From assembly GCF_001043005.1 (NCBI RefSeq), contig NZ_JYKZ01000001.1:744001-808000 (forward strand): a DNA stretch of 64,000 nucleotides. Direction: 5' to 3'. Each line of letters starts with the position of its first letter. Positions within the stretch are counted from its first letter, which is position 1. Below are positions 7,801 through 17,847 of the stretch, one piece after another. The notes below the pieces were generated by a model. The model made no database searches and was not told where the DNA came from. It saw only the letters and a list, made by a program, of their open reading frames with translations. Source of the stretch: Pseudomonas psychrophila (lineage in GTDB: Bacteria > Pseudomonadota > Gammaproteobacteria > Pseudomonadales > Pseudomonadaceae). The position numbers and the translations under genes were made by a program.

Positions 7801-10263
7801 ATGGCCTCGCCAGCCCTTACTCACTTTCTTCCCCGGTTCGGCGTTGCCGCGGCAGTGGTCAGCCTGCTGGGCTTGACCGGTTGCCAGATAAACAATCAGA
7901 CCACTGAAAGCCTGGTGCCAACCTCTGGCATGCACCCCCTCAAGGGGCTTGCGCAGAATGTATCGGTGCGTCGCAATAGTCAGGGCATGCCGCTGATCGA
8001 AAGCAGCAGCTTTCATGACGCCCTGTTCACCCTGGGTTATGTGCACGCCGGTGACCGTATCAGTCAGATGGTGCGCTTGCGCTTGCTGGCACAAGGTCGC
8101 CTGGCCGAACTGAACGGCTCAGATGCGCTGGAAACCGACCGATTGATGCGCACCGTTAATCTGAAAAAGAATGCTGACGAACTCTATAAAAGCGCCTCTC
8201 CGCGCCTTAAGAAGTTCTTCGAGGTATATGCCCGCGGGGTCAACGCCTATTTGTTCCGCTATCGCGACAAGCTCCCGGCCGATCTGGCGCAAGCCAGCTA
8301 TAAAGTCGAATACTGGAAGCCTGAGGACTCGGCGCTGATTTTCAGCCTGCTGAACTTCGGGATGTCGGTCAATCTGCAAGAAGAACTCAACTCCCTGGTA
8401 CTGGCGCAAAAAGTCGGCACGGACAAGCTCCCTTGGCTGACGCCAACCTACCCCAACGAAGCCCTGCCCACCAGCGAAGCAGACAAGCTCAAAGGCCTTG
8501 CCCTTGGTAGCCAGTTGCAAGGCTTGAGCGGCTTGACCCAGGCTTTGGAGCAGGTCACGCAACTGAGCCTGCCCGGGGTTACGGCCTCGAGTGACTGGGC
8601 GATTGGCCCACAGCGCAGTCGCAGCGGCAAAAGCCTGCTGGCCAACGATATTCACCAGCCCATCGGCGTCCCTTCGGCGTGGAGCTACGTGCAGATCCGT
8701 GCACCTAAATATCAGGCTGCAGGTGCAACCATCGCGGGCTTGCCGACGCTGTTTGCCGGGTTCAATGGCAAAGTGGCATGGGGCATGAGCACGGCAATGG
8801 GCGATAACCAGGACGTGTTCCTGGAGAAGCTCAAACGCCAAGGTAACAGCCTGTACTACCTGGCCGACGGCAAATGGCTGCCGGCGACCGTGCGCAACGA
8901 AACGTTTTTCGTCAAAGGTCAACGCCCGGTGCGTGAGGTCATTTACGAAACACGACACGGGCCGCTGTTAAACAGCGCCGTAGGCACCCCCACGGCGCTG
9001 AACAGCAGCCTTGGCCTTGCCCTGCAAACCCCGGACCTGAAGGGTGACAAGACCCTGGACGCGTTTTTCGACCTGTCCCGCGCCCAAAACAGCGAAAAAG
9101 CGTCGGATGCCAGCCGCGAGATCCGCGCTGTGGCGCTGAATTTGCTGTATGCCGATGCCAGTCATATTGGCTGGCAAGTGACCGGCCTCTACCCCAACCG
9201 CAGGGAGGGCCTGGGCCTCTTTCCGTCACCGGGCTGGGATAGCCGTTACGACTGGGAGGGCTACGCCGACCCGATGCTGCACCCCTACGACCAGGACCCG
9301 GCTCAGGGCTGGCTGGGGACGGCGAACCAGCGAACAGCCGCCTATGGCTACGGCATGCAACTGTCCAATTCGTGGCTCTCACCTGAGCGCAGTGAGCGCC
9401 TTGCGCAACTGGCAGGCAGCGGCAAGCAGGATGCTCGCAGTATGATCGCGATGCAGTACGACCAAACCACGCTGTTCGCGGCCAAACTGAAAACCATGCT
9501 GGTCGCCCCCGGCATGGCGCAGCCACTCAAGCAGGCGATCGCAGGGTTGCCCGTGGGGGATCAAGCCAAGGCCCGTGAAGCCCTCGCCCGACTGATGGCT
9601 TTTGACGCAAAACTCAGCCCGACCTCGTCCGATGCGGCGCTGTATGAGCTGTTTTTGCAGGAAAGCACCCGACAGCTCTTCCTTGATGAGTTGGGCCCGG
9701 AGGGCAGTGCTGGCTGGAAGGCATTTATTGGTAACAGCAACCTGTCTTACTCGGCGGTGGCAGACCACTTGCTGGGCCGTGAGGACAGCCCCTTCTGGGA
9801 CGATATTCGTACCCCGCAAAAAGAAGACAAACCAGCCATTCTGGCCCGGAGTCTGGCGGGCGCCATCAGCACCGGTGACCGCCTGATGGGCAACGACCAC
9901 AAGGCCTGGCAGTGGGGCAAGCTGCATCAATATCTGTGGCGCAATGCCAACGGCCAGACGGTACGCGGTCCGATCATGGCCGGGGGCGATCACACCACGC
10001 TCAACACTGCGGCTTACAACGTCGCCGGATCAAACTTCGACGTGACGCTGATCCCTGCAATGCGCATGATCGTCGATTTCGGGCAAGCTGAACCGATGAT
10101 GGGGCAAAACAGCACGGGCCAATCCAGCAACCCGGACAGTGCGCACTACACGGACGGCATAGACCCGTGGCTCAAGGGCCAGTACATCGGCTTCCCCATG
10201 CAACCGCAAAACTTCGACAAAACCTACGGTAAAACCCGCCTTACCCTGGTTCCGGGCAAATAA
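7801..10263 (+). CDS. quiP: Penicillin acylase family, acyl-homoserine-lactone acylase QuiP-like
   Basis: 820 residues, an N-terminal-nucleophile hydrolase precursor. A lipobox LTGC (Cys28) predicts a lipoprotein. The alpha-chain region runs to about 262, and the self-cleavage site is expected at Ala262-Ser263 in TASSDWAIG, where Ser263 would be the catalytic nucleophile of the beta chain. The GNDH-type and NST-type segments later in the beta chain fit the penicillin amidase fold. QuiP of P. aeruginosa degrades long-chain acyl-homoserine lactones, and the GST neighbour matches that locus from memory. HacB-type or cephalosporin acylase activity is the alternative. The ATG at 7801 has AGGAG seven bases upstream. 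Confidence 0.82.
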   Translation: MASPALTHFLPRFGVAAAVVSLLGLTGCQINNQTTESLVPTSGMHPLKGLAQNVSVRRNSQGMPLIESSSFHDALFTLGYVHAGDRISQMVRLRLLAQGRLAELNGSDALETDRLMRTVNLKKNADELYKSASPRLKKFFEVYARGVNAYLFRYRDKLPADLAQASYKVEYWKPEDSALIFSLLNFGMSVNLQEELNSLVLAQKVGTDKLPWLTPTYPNEALPTSEADKLKGLALGSQLQGLSGLTQALEQVTQLSLPGVTASSDWAIGPQRSRSGKSLLANDIHQPIGVPSAWSYVQIRAPKYQAAGATIAGLPTLFAGFNGKVAWGMSTAMGDNQDVFLEKLKRQGNSLYYLADGKWLPATVRNETFFVKGQRPVREVIYETRHGPLLNSAVGTPTALNSSLGLALQTPDLKGDKTLDAFFDLSRAQNSEKASDASREIRAVALNLLYADASHIGWQVTGLYPNRREGLGLFPSPGWDSRYDWEGYADPMLHPYDQDPAQGWLGTANQRTAAYGYGMQLSNSWLSPERSERLAQLAGSGKQDARSMIAMQYDQTTLFAAKLKTMLVAPGMAQPLKQAIAGLPVGDQAKAREALARLMAFDAKLSPTSSDAALYELFLQESTRQLFLDELGPEGSAGWKAFIGNSNLSYSAVADHLLGREDSPFWDDIRTPQKEDKPAILARSLAGAISTGDRLMGNDHKAWQWGKLHQYLWRNANGQTVRGPIMAGGDHTTLNTAAYNVAGSNFDVTLIPAMRMIVDFGQAEPMMGQNSTGQSSNPDSAHYTDGIDPWLKGQYIGFPMQPQNFDKTYGKTRLTLVPGK

Positions 10264-10290
10264 CTGGCCCGTACTGAAAAAGTCGTCAAC

Positions 10291-10321
10291 AGCCCTCTCC
10301 CGCACACATCTGGAGAGGGCT
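10291..10321 (+). terminator. Hairpin after the acylase gene
   Basis: AGCCCTCTCC and GGAGAGGGCT pair perfectly over 10 bp around an 11-base loop, 28 bp after the stop. No U-tract follows, so it may be a stabilising 3' hairpin rather than an efficient terminator. Confidence 0.55.
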
Positions 10322-10440
10322 GGTGGCTGATGGCACCTTCGCAAATAAAATGTGTATGCCACCGTTAATGTGCTTGCATTGTTCTGATTGGGCACAACGC
10401 TACTGCGGGCCTTCTCAACCCGGCTTACAAGGACGTCACC

Positions 10441-11562
10441 ATGCAGCGACATCAAATTCACTCATTGCTGGCGCCAGTTCCAGGGACAGAACGGCATATC
10501 CACAGTTTTCATTACGGCCCCTCCCAGCCCCGGGGCAAGATCTATATTCAGGCCTCACTGCATGCAGATGAATTGCCGGGCATGCTGGTTGCCTGGCACC
10601 TGAAGCAGCGCTTGGCCGAACTGGAAGCAGCAGGACGATTGCGCAGTGAGATCGTGCTGGTACCGGTGGCCAATCCGGCCGGTCTGGACCAGGTACTGAT
10701 GGATATCCCGCTGGGTCGTTACGAGTTGCAAAGCGGGCAAAACTTCAACCGAAACTTCCTCGATCTCAGTGAGCAAATCGGTGACGAGCTTGAAGGTCAG
10801 TTGAGCAACGATCCCGCATTTAACCTGCAACTGATTCGTCGTCACGTGCGCAAAGTGCTGGCAGCGCAAGTGCCATCAACGCAGTTGCACTCGCAACGCC
10901 TGATTCTGCAAACGCTGGCCTGCGATGCTGATGTAGTGCTGGATCTGCACTGTGACTACGAGGCAGTCCCCCATCTGTACACCACACCTGAGGCCTGGCT
11001 GCAGGTGGAACCGCTGGCGCGTTATCTCGGCGCTCAAGCCAGCTTGCTGGCAACAGACTCCGGCGGGTTGTCGTTCGATGAGTGCTTCACCCTGCTGTGG
11101 TGGCAGTTACAAAAGCGTTTCGAACATTGCTTCCCCATCCCTCAGGGCAGCATTTCCGTCACCCTTGAGTTGCGTGGCCTGGGTGACGTCAGCCACCAGC
11201 ATGCCGAGCACGACTGCCAGGCGCTGATTGATTACATGATTGATTTTGGCGCGATAGGAGGCGAGCCTGGACCTTTACCACCCCTCCTCTACCCCGCGAC
11301 ACCCTTGGGCGGTGTGGAGCCCGTAACGACGCCTGTGGGCGGCTTGCTGGTATTCATTGCCAAACCTGGCGACTGCCTGAGCGCTGGACAGTTGATTGCC
11401 GAAATCATTGATCCGATCAGCGACCGGCTTACACCGGTCTACTGCACCCACCCGGGTTTGCTCTACGCACGGTCTCTTCGGCGAATGGCCACGGCGGGCA
11501 TGGTCATTGCCCACGTGGCAGGCCGCGATGCTTATCGCAGCGGCTATTTGCTTTCACCTTGA
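10441..11562 (+). CDS. Succinylglutamate desuccinylase/aspartoacylase family zinc hydrolase (M14-like)
   Basis: 373 residues. The zinc site is recognisable as H-x2-E in SLHADELPGM (about residues 40-46) and the distal His in LDLHCDYE (about 163), as in AstE/aspartoacylase and M14 carboxypeptidases. The C-terminal 90 residues form a biotinyl-lipoyl-like beta section (PVGGLLVFIAKPGDCLSAGQ) often fused to this family. The true substrate (an N-acyl amino acid or peptide) cannot be told from sequence. The ATG at 10441 has AAGGA seven bases upstream. Confidence 0.85.
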   Translation: MQRHQIHSLLAPVPGTERHIHSFHYGPSQPRGKIYIQASLHADELPGMLVAWHLKQRLAELEAAGRLRSEIVLVPVANPAGLDQVLMDIPLGRYELQSGQNFNRNFLDLSEQIGDELEGQLSNDPAFNLQLIRRHVRKVLAAQVPSTQLHSQRLILQTLACDADVVLDLHCDYEAVPHLYTTPEAWLQVEPLARYLGAQASLLATDSGGLSFDECFTLLWWQLQKRFEHCFPIPQGSISVTLELRGLGDVSHQHAEHDCQALIDYMIDFGAIGGEPGPLPPLLYPATPLGGVEPVTTPVGGLLVFIAKPGDCLSAGQLIAEIIDPISDRLTPVYCTHPGLLYARSLRRMATAGMVIAHVAGRDAYRSGYLLSP

Positions 11563-11589
11563 GCCGATCGGCTTAAGGCAGCTCAATAT

Positions 11590-11796
11590 TCAGGCAATCG
11601 GGGCAGGCGGAGGCTCGTCGGGCAACGTAGGCACGCCCGGCTCGGGCTCGATCGGTTGCGGGGAGTCAGGGTCAGGCTGGCCGGGGATGCCACCTGCATG
11701 TAACTGGGGAAAGGCAAGCAGAGACCACGCCAGCACCCCGACCTGATTGGGCTCAAGGCTTGCCAGTTGGGCGCGGATAGTCGGATCAATCTTCAT
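11590..11796 (-). CDS. Small protein with Pro-rich C-terminus, unknown function
   Basis: 68 residues. It starts MKIDPTIRAQLASLEPNQVG, and the second half is a Pro/Asp/Glu tail (repeats such as PDSPQP and EPEPGVP). AGGAG sits six bases before the ATG at 11796, which is why I reject a longer frame from 11853. It has no signal peptide, membrane segment or known domain. It is convergent with the hydrolase gene, 27 bp apart. Coding status rests on the good ribosome site and the coherent composition. Confidence 0.6.
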   Translation of the reverse strand: MKIDPTIRAQLASLEPNQVGVLAWSLLAFPQLHAGGIPGQPDPDSPQPIEPEPGVPTLPDEPPPAPIA

Positions 11797-11889
11797 GAGG
11801 CACTCCTGAGCGATGATCCGGCTCGCTGGATGCGTAACCGGAAATACACTCAATAGAGTGCTTTATCGCTCAAGAATTCCCTCTGTTCG

Positions 11890-12456
11890 TCAGGTACGTG
11901 GCAAAGTCACGCCGCGCTGCCCCTGATAGTTGCCGCCACGGTCCTTGTACGACACTTCGCACTCTTCGTCGGATTCGAAGAACAGCATTTGTGCCACGCC
12001 TTCGTTGGCGTAGATCTTGGCAGGCAATGTGGTGGTGTTAGAGAACTCCAGCGTTACATGGCCTTCCCACTCAGGCTCGAGCGGCGTCACGTTAACGATG
12101 ATGCCGCATCGCGCGTAGGTGCTTTTACCCAGGCAGATGGTCAGCACATTTCGCGGGATACGAAAGTATTCAACAGTGCGCGCCAGAGCGAAGGAGTTGG
12201 GCGGAATGATGCAAACGTCGCTGGTGACATCAACAAAGCTGCCCGCGTCGAAGTTCTTCGGATCAACGGTCGCCGAGTTGATGTTGGTGAACACCTTGAA
12301 CTCGTTTGCGCAACGAACGTCGTAGCCGTAGCTCGATACACCGTACGAAATCAGACGGTTCTCGCCTTCTTCACGCACCTGACGCTCGACGAAAGGTTCG
12401 ATCATGCCGTGCTCTTGCGCCATGCGGCGAATCCACTTGTCTGGTTTGATGCTCAT
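11890..12456 (-). CDS. dcd: dCTP deaminase
   Basis: 188 residues, the family length. It converts dCTP to dUTP in pyrimidine deoxynucleotide synthesis as a trimeric dUTPase-fold enzyme. Signature segments are [13 protein letters not shown] near the N-terminus, the catalytic region [10 protein letters not shown] with conserved Ser-Arg, and the Glu in [14 protein letters not shown]. The C-terminal [11 protein letters not shown] closes over the nucleotide. The start at 12456 is preceded by AGGA. It lies in the common Pseudomonas neighbourhood with apbC and metG. Confidence 0.96.
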   Translation of the reverse strand: MSIKPDKWIRRMAQEHGMIEPFVERQVREEGENRLISYGVSSYGYDVRCANEFKVFTNINSATVDPKNFDAGSFVDVTSDVCIIPPNSFALARTVEYFRIPRNVLTICLGKSTYARCGIIVNVTPLEPEWEGHVTLEFSNTTTLPAKIYANEGVAQMLFFESDEECEVSYKDRGGNYQGQRGVTLPRT

Positions 12457-12808
12457 GGCGGGTGTCCTGAATAGCGAGGTAGAAAATTCTGTCGGGCATC
12501 TTACCGCCCCCTAGGGCCCGGTTCAAAAGTCTGGGGCAAAAATATCGAAAATAGCTGTAGATGCCGTGAATACAGGCTGTGAGGGCAACCGTCAGTCACG
12601 TTTTTAGAGAAACCTTCGCAAAGACCCTTTGCACGTTCGGAAAAAAGCGTTAAGGTGGCGCCACTGTGCTGCTTGTGTCACTGAGAATCTCTACACGATA
12701 TGTTGAATTTCGATCCAACCATCTCCAAGAATTTTTCCTGCTCTTTGCACTCAGTCTCGGCCAGGGCTTTTCCTGCGTCGCAGTTATCTTTGTTCAAGGA
12801 GTTACACC
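12457..12808. promoter_or_regulatory. Divergent intergenic region with long 5' leader of the cold-shock gene
   Basis: 352 bp without a gene. A candidate sigma-70-type pair (TTGCAC near 12629 and TAAGGT about 16 bp on) would leave a leader of roughly 140 bases before the cold-shock ATG. Long structured leaders are the rule for cspA-type mRNAs, where they control translation by temperature. The ribosome site is AAGGAG at about 12797. The promoter assignment is inference. Confidence 0.4.
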
Positions 12809-13018
12809 ATGTCTAATCGCCAAACTGGTACCGTTAAGTGGTTCAACGATGAAAAAGGCTTCGGCTTCATCACTCCACAATCCGGTGACGACCTGTTTGT
12901 TCACTTCAAAGCAATCCAATCCGACGGCTTCAAAAGCCTGAAAGAAGGCCAACAGGTTTCTTTCATCGCTACCCGCGGTCAGAAAGGCATGCAAGCTGAG
13001 GAAGTTCAAGTTATCTAA
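12809..13018 (+). CDS. Cold-shock protein of the CspA/CapB family
   Basis: 69 residues, a single OB-fold cold-shock domain. RNP1 (KGFGFI) and RNP2 (DLFVHF) are intact, so it should bind single-stranded nucleic acid and act as an RNA chaperone. It closely resembles the CapB/CspA proteins of cold-adapted Pseudomonas. A long leader precedes it and a strong terminator follows at 13035, so it is monocistronic. The sequence does not show whether it is cold-induced or constitutive. Confidence 0.95.
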   Translation: MSNRQTGTVKWFNDEKGFGFITPQSGDDLFVHFKAIQSDGFKSLKEGQQVSFIATRGQKGMQAEEVQVI

Positions 13019-13034
13019 CTTGTGCTGATCCAGT

Positions 13035-13067
13035 AAAAAACCCCGCCCTTAAAAGCGGGGTTTTTTT
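13035..13067 (+). terminator. Intrinsic terminator of the cold-shock gene
   Basis: A-rich 5' arm plus CCCCGC pairs with GCGGGG plus a run of seven T, with an 8-base loop. The A and T tracts make it bidirectional. Confidence 0.92.
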
Positions 13068-13081
13068 ATGCCTGAACATTT

Positions 13082-13229
13082 GTAGCAGTTGACGAGCAGT
13101 ACGAGGCTACGTCCGAGTGCGAAGCGCTCGCAGAACCATTCAGCTTCGATGTTTCTGCGAGATTGCGCACACCGGGTTTACGACTGCTTCGCAGCCGGAC
13201 GCAGCCTCGCAGAGCTCGTCAGCTGCTAC
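13082..13229. repeat. 148-bp imperfect inverted-repeat element
   Basis: The terminal arms (13082-13115 and 13196-13229) are reverse complements over about 34 bp with about five mismatches: GTAGCAGTTGACGAGC at the left against GTAGCAGCTGACGAGC from the right. Inside are smaller inverted pairs (CTCGCAGAA and TTCTGCGAG). It is a MITE- or REPIN-like element of the kind scattered between Pseudomonas genes. It carries no coding capacity. Confidence 0.75.
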
Positions 13230-13258
13230 GAGGCCTTGCTTAAATTGACTCTCAAGAA

Positions 13259-14353
13259 TCAATCGTCGCTGGTAGTAATGGTCGGCATGGCCTGCGAAGC
13301 CGCTTCGTGCAAGACAATACGCGCACCCACCTGACGTGCCAGTTCCTGGTAGATCAATGCAATCGGGCTATTGGGATCAGCAACCGCGGTTGGCTTGCCG
13401 TTATCGGCCTGCTCGCGGATTTCCATCGACAGCGGTAATGAAGCCAACACTTCAACACCGTATTGCGTCGCCAGCTTCTCGCCACCACCCTCACCGAACA
13501 AATGCTCAGCGTGACCACAGTTCGAGCAAATGTGTACCGCCATGTTTTCCACCACGCCCAGCACCGGAATGTTCACCTTGCGGAACATCTCGACACCCTT
13601 GCGCGCGTCCAGCAAAGCCAGATCTTGCGGGGTTGTCACTATCACAGAACCGGTCACAGGGACTTTTTGCGCCAGGGTCAGCTGGATATCCCCGGTACCC
13701 GGCGGCATATCGATGACCAGGTAATCCAGGTCATTCCAAGCGGTCTGCGTTACCAACTGCAACAGGGCTCCCGACACCATCGGGCCGCGCCAGACCATTG
13801 GAGTGTTGTCGTCGGTAAGAAACGCCATCGACATGACTTCAACACCGTGAGCCTCAATGGGTACAAACCATTTCTGATCGCGAATCTTTGGCCGCGTCCC
13901 TTCCGCAATGCCGAACATCACGCCCTGGCTCGGGCCGTAAATGTCCGCATCCAGAATCCCGACCCGCGCACCTTCACGAGCCAGCGCCAACGCCAGGTTG
14001 GCTGCGGTAGTGGATTTACCAACCCCACCCTTTCCAGAAGCAACGGCCACAATGTTTTTCACATTGGCCAGGCCCGGTATTTGTGCCTGCGCCTTATGCG
14101 ACGCAATCACACAACTGATCTCGACCTTGGCCGAGCTCACGCCATCCATGTTCTCGATAGCCGTTTGCAACACTTGCGCCCAACCGCTCTTGAACAGGCC
14201 CGCGGCATAACCCAACTCAAGCTGAACACTGACGCGTTCGCCCTGAATCTCGATATTGCGAACGCATCCGGCACTGACCGGGTCCTGATTCAAATAAGGG
14301 TCGGTGTATTGGCGAAGGACGGCCTCCACCGCTGCGCGATTGACTGCGCTCAT
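13259..14353 (-). CDS. apbC: Iron-sulphur cluster carrier protein ApbC (Mrp/NBP35 ATPase)
   Basis: 364 residues. An N-terminal DUF59/MIP18-like domain (about 1-90) precedes a P-loop ATPase with deviant Walker A GKGGVGKST and switch DADIYGPSQG. The C-terminal CSNCG provides the CxxC that holds a transferable 4Fe-4S cluster in the dimer. It delivers Fe-S clusters to apo-proteins. Start: the ATG at 14353 (MSAVNRAAVEAVL) has GGGAG seven bases upstream, better than a longer frame to 14437. It is divergent from metG. Confidence 0.94.
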   Translation of the reverse strand: MSAVNRAAVEAVLRQYTDPYLNQDPVSAGCVRNIEIQGERVSVQLELGYAAGLFKSGWAQVLQTAIENMDGVSSAKVEISCVIASHKAQAQIPGLANVKNIVAVASGKGGVGKSTTAANLALALAREGARVGILDADIYGPSQGVMFGIAEGTRPKIRDQKWFVPIEAHGVEVMSMAFLTDDNTPMVWRGPMVSGALLQLVTQTAWNDLDYLVIDMPPGTGDIQLTLAQKVPVTGSVIVTTPQDLALLDARKGVEMFRKVNIPVLGVVENMAVHICSNCGHAEHLFGEGGGEKLATQYGVEVLASLPLSMEIREQADNGKPTAVADPNSPIALIYQELARQVGARIVLHEAASQAMPTITTSDD

Positions 14354-14534
14354 GAGCAACTCCCGTAAAGACTGAGTAAAACAGGTCGCTATCGTACCTG
14401 TAATAGACCTGCGCAAGCAGGCTTTCGAAACAGTCAAAATCAGCGTAAACGATCAGATACACCGTCACGGGGTGAAATATATTGCTCGGCGCTTTATAGT
14501 GGCCGACCACCGTCTCATCAAGTAGCCGAGCCCC

Positions 14535-16586
14535 ATGTCCGAGCCACGCAAGATCCTCGTCACCAGCGCCCTGCCCTATGCCAATGGTTCAATTCACCTT
14601 GGCCATATGCTTGAGTACATCCAGACCGATATGTGGGTGCGCTTCCAGAAACTTCGCGGCAATCAATGCACTTATGTCTGCGCAGACGACGCCCACGGCT
14701 CGGCCATCATGTTGCGCGCCGAGAAAGAAGGCATCACACCCGAGCAACTGATCGCCAACGTCCAGGCTGAACACAGCGCCGACTTTGCCGAATTCCTCGT
14801 CGACTTCGACAACTTCCATTCGACCCACGCCGAAGAAAACCGTGAGCTGTCGAGTGCGATCTACCTCAAGTTACGCGAAGCCGGGCATATCGCTACCCGC
14901 TCGATCACCCAGTACTTCGACCCGGAAAAGAAAATGTTCCTGGCCGATCGCTTCATCAAGGGCACCTGCCCTAAATGCGGCACGGATGATCAGTACGGCG
15001 ACAACTGTGAAAAGTGCGGCGCAACCTACGCCCCCACTGACCTGAAAAACCCGAAATCGGCAATCTCTGGCGCCACTCCGGTACTGAAGGACTCCGAACA
15101 CTTTTTCTTCAAGCTGCCCGACTTCGACGCCATGCTCAAAAGCTGGACCCGTAGTGGTGCATTGCAAGATGCCGTGGCCAACAAGATCGCCGAGTGGCTG
15201 GATGCCGGCCTGCAACAGTGGGACATCTCCCGCGATGCGCCGTACTTCGGCTTCGAGATCCCGGACGCACCCGGCAAATACTTCTATGTATGGCTGGATG
15301 CCCCAATCGGCTACATGGCCAGCTTCAAGAACCTCTGCGCACGCCGTCCGGAACTGGACTTCGATGCGTACTGGGCAAAGGACTCCACCGCCGAGCTGTA
15401 TCACTTTATCGGCAAGGACATCGTCAACTTCCACGCCCTGTTCTGGCCAGCAATGCTCGAAGGCGCAGGTTATCGAAAACCTACCGCCATCAATGTTCAC
15501 GGCTACCTGACCGTCAACGGCCAGAAAATGTCCAAGTCGCGCGGCACCTTTATCAAGGCCCGCACCTATCTGGACCATCTGGCACCGGAATACCTGCGCT
15601 ACTACTACGCCTCCAAACTGGGCCGCGGCGTCGATGACCTGGACCTGAACCTGGAAGACTTCGTACAGAAGGTCAACTCGGACCTGGTCGGCAAAGTTGT
15701 CAACATTGCCAGCCGCTGTGCAGGCTTCATCCACAAGGGCAACGCGGGAGTCATGGTCGAGGGCAACGCAGCCCCCGAGCTGACAGAAGCCTTCCTGGCT
15801 GCAGCCCCAAGCATTGCTGAGGCTTATGAAGCCCGTGACTTTGCGCGCGCAATGCGTGAAATCATGGGTCTTGCAGACCGCGCCAACGCCTGGATCGCCG
15901 ACAAGGCACCTTGGGCTATGGCCAAGGTTGAAGGCAAGCAGGATGAAGTACAGGCCGTCTGCGCACTGGGCATCAATCTGTTCCGTCAACTGGTCATCTT
16001 CCTCAAGCCGGTACTGCCCGTGCTTGCAGCCGATGCTGAGGCGTTCCTCAATGTCGAGCCCTTGATCTGGAGCGATCACAACGTGTTGCTGGCCAATCAT
16101 CAGCTAAACGCATTCAAGCCACTGATGACCCGTATCGACCCGGTCAAGGTTCAAGCCATGACAGACGCCTCGAAAGAAGACTTGATCGCAAGCCAGACCG
16201 ACACCGGCACCGCTGCCCCACAGGGCAACGGTGAACTGGTCAAGGAACCGCTGGCAGCAGAAATCGAATTCGATACCTTCGCCGCAGTGGACTTGCGCGT
16301 TGCGCTGATCCTCAAGGCAGAAGCCGTTGAAGGTGCCGACAAGCTGCTGCGCTTGACACTGGATATTGGTGACGAGCAACGCAACGTGTTCTCGGGGATC
16401 AAAAGTGCCTACCCGAATCCGGCTGAGCTCGAAGGTCGCCTGACCATGATGATTGCCAACCTGAAACCACGCAAAATGCGCTTCGGCATGTCCGAAGGCA
16501 TGGTGATGGCTGCTGGCCCTGGCGGTGAAGAAATTTACCTGTTGAGCCCGGATAGCGGCGCCAAGCCAGGTCAACGCATCAAGTAA
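14535..16586 (+). CDS. metG: Methionyl-tRNA synthetase
   Basis: 683 residues, the long bacterial form. Class I motifs are HLGH at 21-24 and KMSKS at 331-335. A zinc knuckle (CPKCG and CEKCG around 146-162) sits in the connective domain. The last 110 residues are the EMAP-II/Arc1p-like tRNA-binding and dimerisation domain. It charges tRNA-Met. The ribosome site before the ATG is weak (GAGCCCC). A 3' hairpin follows at 16603. Confidence 0.97.
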   Translation: MSEPRKILVTSALPYANGSIHLGHMLEYIQTDMWVRFQKLRGNQCTYVCADDAHGSAIMLRAEKEGITPEQLIANVQAEHSADFAEFLVDFDNFHSTHAEENRELSSAIYLKLREAGHIATRSITQYFDPEKKMFLADRFIKGTCPKCGTDDQYGDNCEKCGATYAPTDLKNPKSAISGATPVLKDSEHFFFKLPDFDAMLKSWTRSGALQDAVANKIAEWLDAGLQQWDISRDAPYFGFEIPDAPGKYFYVWLDAPIGYMASFKNLCARRPELDFDAYWAKDSTAELYHFIGKDIVNFHALFWPAMLEGAGYRKPTAINVHGYLTVNGQKMSKSRGTFIKARTYLDHLAPEYLRYYYASKLGRGVDDLDLNLEDFVQKVNSDLVGKVVNIASRCAGFIHKGNAGVMVEGNAAPELTEAFLAAAPSIAEAYEARDFARAMREIMGLADRANAWIADKAPWAMAKVEGKQDEVQAVCALGINLFRQLVIFLKPVLPVLAADAEAFLNVEPLIWSDHNVLLANHQLNAFKPLMTRIDPVKVQAMTDASKEDLIASQTDTGTAAPQGNGELVKEPLAAEIEFDTFAAVDLRVALILKAEAVEGADKLLRLTLDIGDEQRNVFSGIKSAYPNPAELEGRLTMMIANLKPRKMRFGMSEGMVMAAGPGGEEIYLLSPDSGAKPGQRIK

Positions 16587-16602
16587 CACCGCCCCTTTGC
16601 AA

Positions 16603-16630
16603 CGTCTGGCGGCCAGCAAGCCGCCAGACG
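16603..16630 (+). terminator. Hairpin after metG
   Basis: CGTCTGGCGG and CCGCCAGACG form a perfect 10-bp stem with an 8-base loop, 16 bp after the metG stop. No long T-tract follows. Confidence 0.65.
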
Positions 16631-16787
16631 CTGTTCATCAGTAGCCGCACTCCCCGTCATGTCGGATAATCAGCCGCATTCCCTTGGGCCGACCGATCAT
16701 GCGCGCACGCTTGACCCACGCCCTTATTTATCTCTGCGCATGTTGAGTGTCGCCCAGATGCGACCCGCTGTAGCTGGACTTCACACC

Positions 16788-17780
16788 ATGAGCCTGATTC
16801 AACGTATTGATGCTTTATTACCGCAAACTCAATGCGGAAAGTGCGGCCACCCAGGCTGCAAACCCTATGCGAAAGGCATCGCACAAGGCGAGGCGATCAA
16901 TAAGTGCCCTCCCGGGGGAACCGAAACCATTGCCGCACTTGCCGACCTGCTCAGCATTCCAGTCCTGGAGCTGGACCTAAAGCGTGGTACTGCGCCGCCA
17001 CAAGTGGCCTTTATTCGGGAAGCCGAATGCATTGGCTGTACCAAATGCATTCAGGCCTGCCCAGTTGATGCCATTCTCGGCGCAGCCAAGCTCATGCACA
17101 CCGTCATTGTCGACGAATGCACCGGCTGCGACCTTTGTGTTGCACCCTGCCCGGTCGATTGCATAGAAATGCGCCCCCTGCCCGTAAATGGAACCCCCAT
17201 TGTCGGCGGTCTCGCTCACGATGCGGAGCAGTACATCGCCCGCAACCAAAAGCGTGATCATGCACGCAGACGCTATGAAATACGTGACGAGCGCCTGCGC
17301 CTTGAAGAGGAACACAGGCAGGCAGAACGCTCCGCGCGCGCCCAACGCGCGCCTGCAATAGCTGACAGTGGCGCTCGACCGGTTAGCCTGGGAGCAGAAC
17401 TGTCCAGCCTTAATGACGCAGCGCTTAAAAAAGCCAAAGTCACACTCGCCATGGCGCGCGCTCAACTGAACAAATCACTCAGGGCATTCGGCCATCCTCC
17501 AACGGCGCAGCAGCAATCCCAACTTCTGGCCCTGCAACAGCAGTTTGAATCAGCCGAACACGCACTGGCTCAACTGGAGCCTGCCAGCGAGGTTTCTGTT
17601 TCTGCACCTACTGCGAACACCGCAGAACTCAAACGCGCAAAAATCCAGCTGGCCATGCGTCGCGCAGAGCTTAAAAAGGCCATAACCCAGGAGCAATCCG
17701 ACACGCAGTTGAACCTTTTGACCGATGCTGTCACTCAGGCAGAGGTAACACTCAACGCGCTAGACCCAACCCAGGCCTGA
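16788..17780 (+). CDS. rsxB: Solitary RnfB/RsxB-type ferredoxin protein
   Basis: 330 residues. An N-terminal Fe-S domain [16 protein letters not shown]...CPPGG is followed by two 4Fe-4S ferredoxin motifs, [14 protein letters not shown] and [14 protein letters not shown], exactly as in RnfB. Unlike E. coli RsxB it lacks the N-terminal membrane helix, starting directly with [17 protein letters not shown] 190-residue Ala/Gln/Leu/Lys-rich C-terminal extension contains two related helical repeats ([19 protein letters not shown] and [19 protein letters not shown]). No rnfA, C, D, G or E gene is adjacent: metG precedes it and nth follows after 67 bp. It may be a soluble electron carrier. The start at 16788 is chosen by family alignment; the ribosome site is weak. 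Confidence 0.88.
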   Translation: MSLIQRIDALLPQTQCGKCGHPGCKPYAKGIAQGEAINKCPPGGTETIAALADLLSIPVLELDLKRGTAPPQVAFIREAECIGCTKCIQACPVDAILGAAKLMHTVIVDECTGCDLCVAPCPVDCIEMRPLPVNGTPIVGGLAHDAEQYIARNQKRDHARRRYEIRDERLRLEEEHRQAERSARAQRAPAIADSGARPVSLGAELSSLNDAALKKAKVTLAMARAQLNKSLRAFGHPPTAQQQSQLLALQQQFESAEHALAQLEPASEVSVSAPTANTAELKRAKIQLAMRRAELKKAITQEQSDTQLNLLTDAVTQAEVTLNALDPTQA

Positions 17781-17847
17781 CAAATTCTCGCATCCCAAAC
17801 AAGCGCCTCTTCACTTAACGGACAGCCATCCAGGAAGTGTATTACCC

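Noticed and set aside
14871..16100. A 409-codon open frame opposite metG
   Set aside because: It is a shadow of metG with no ribosome site or family resemblance.
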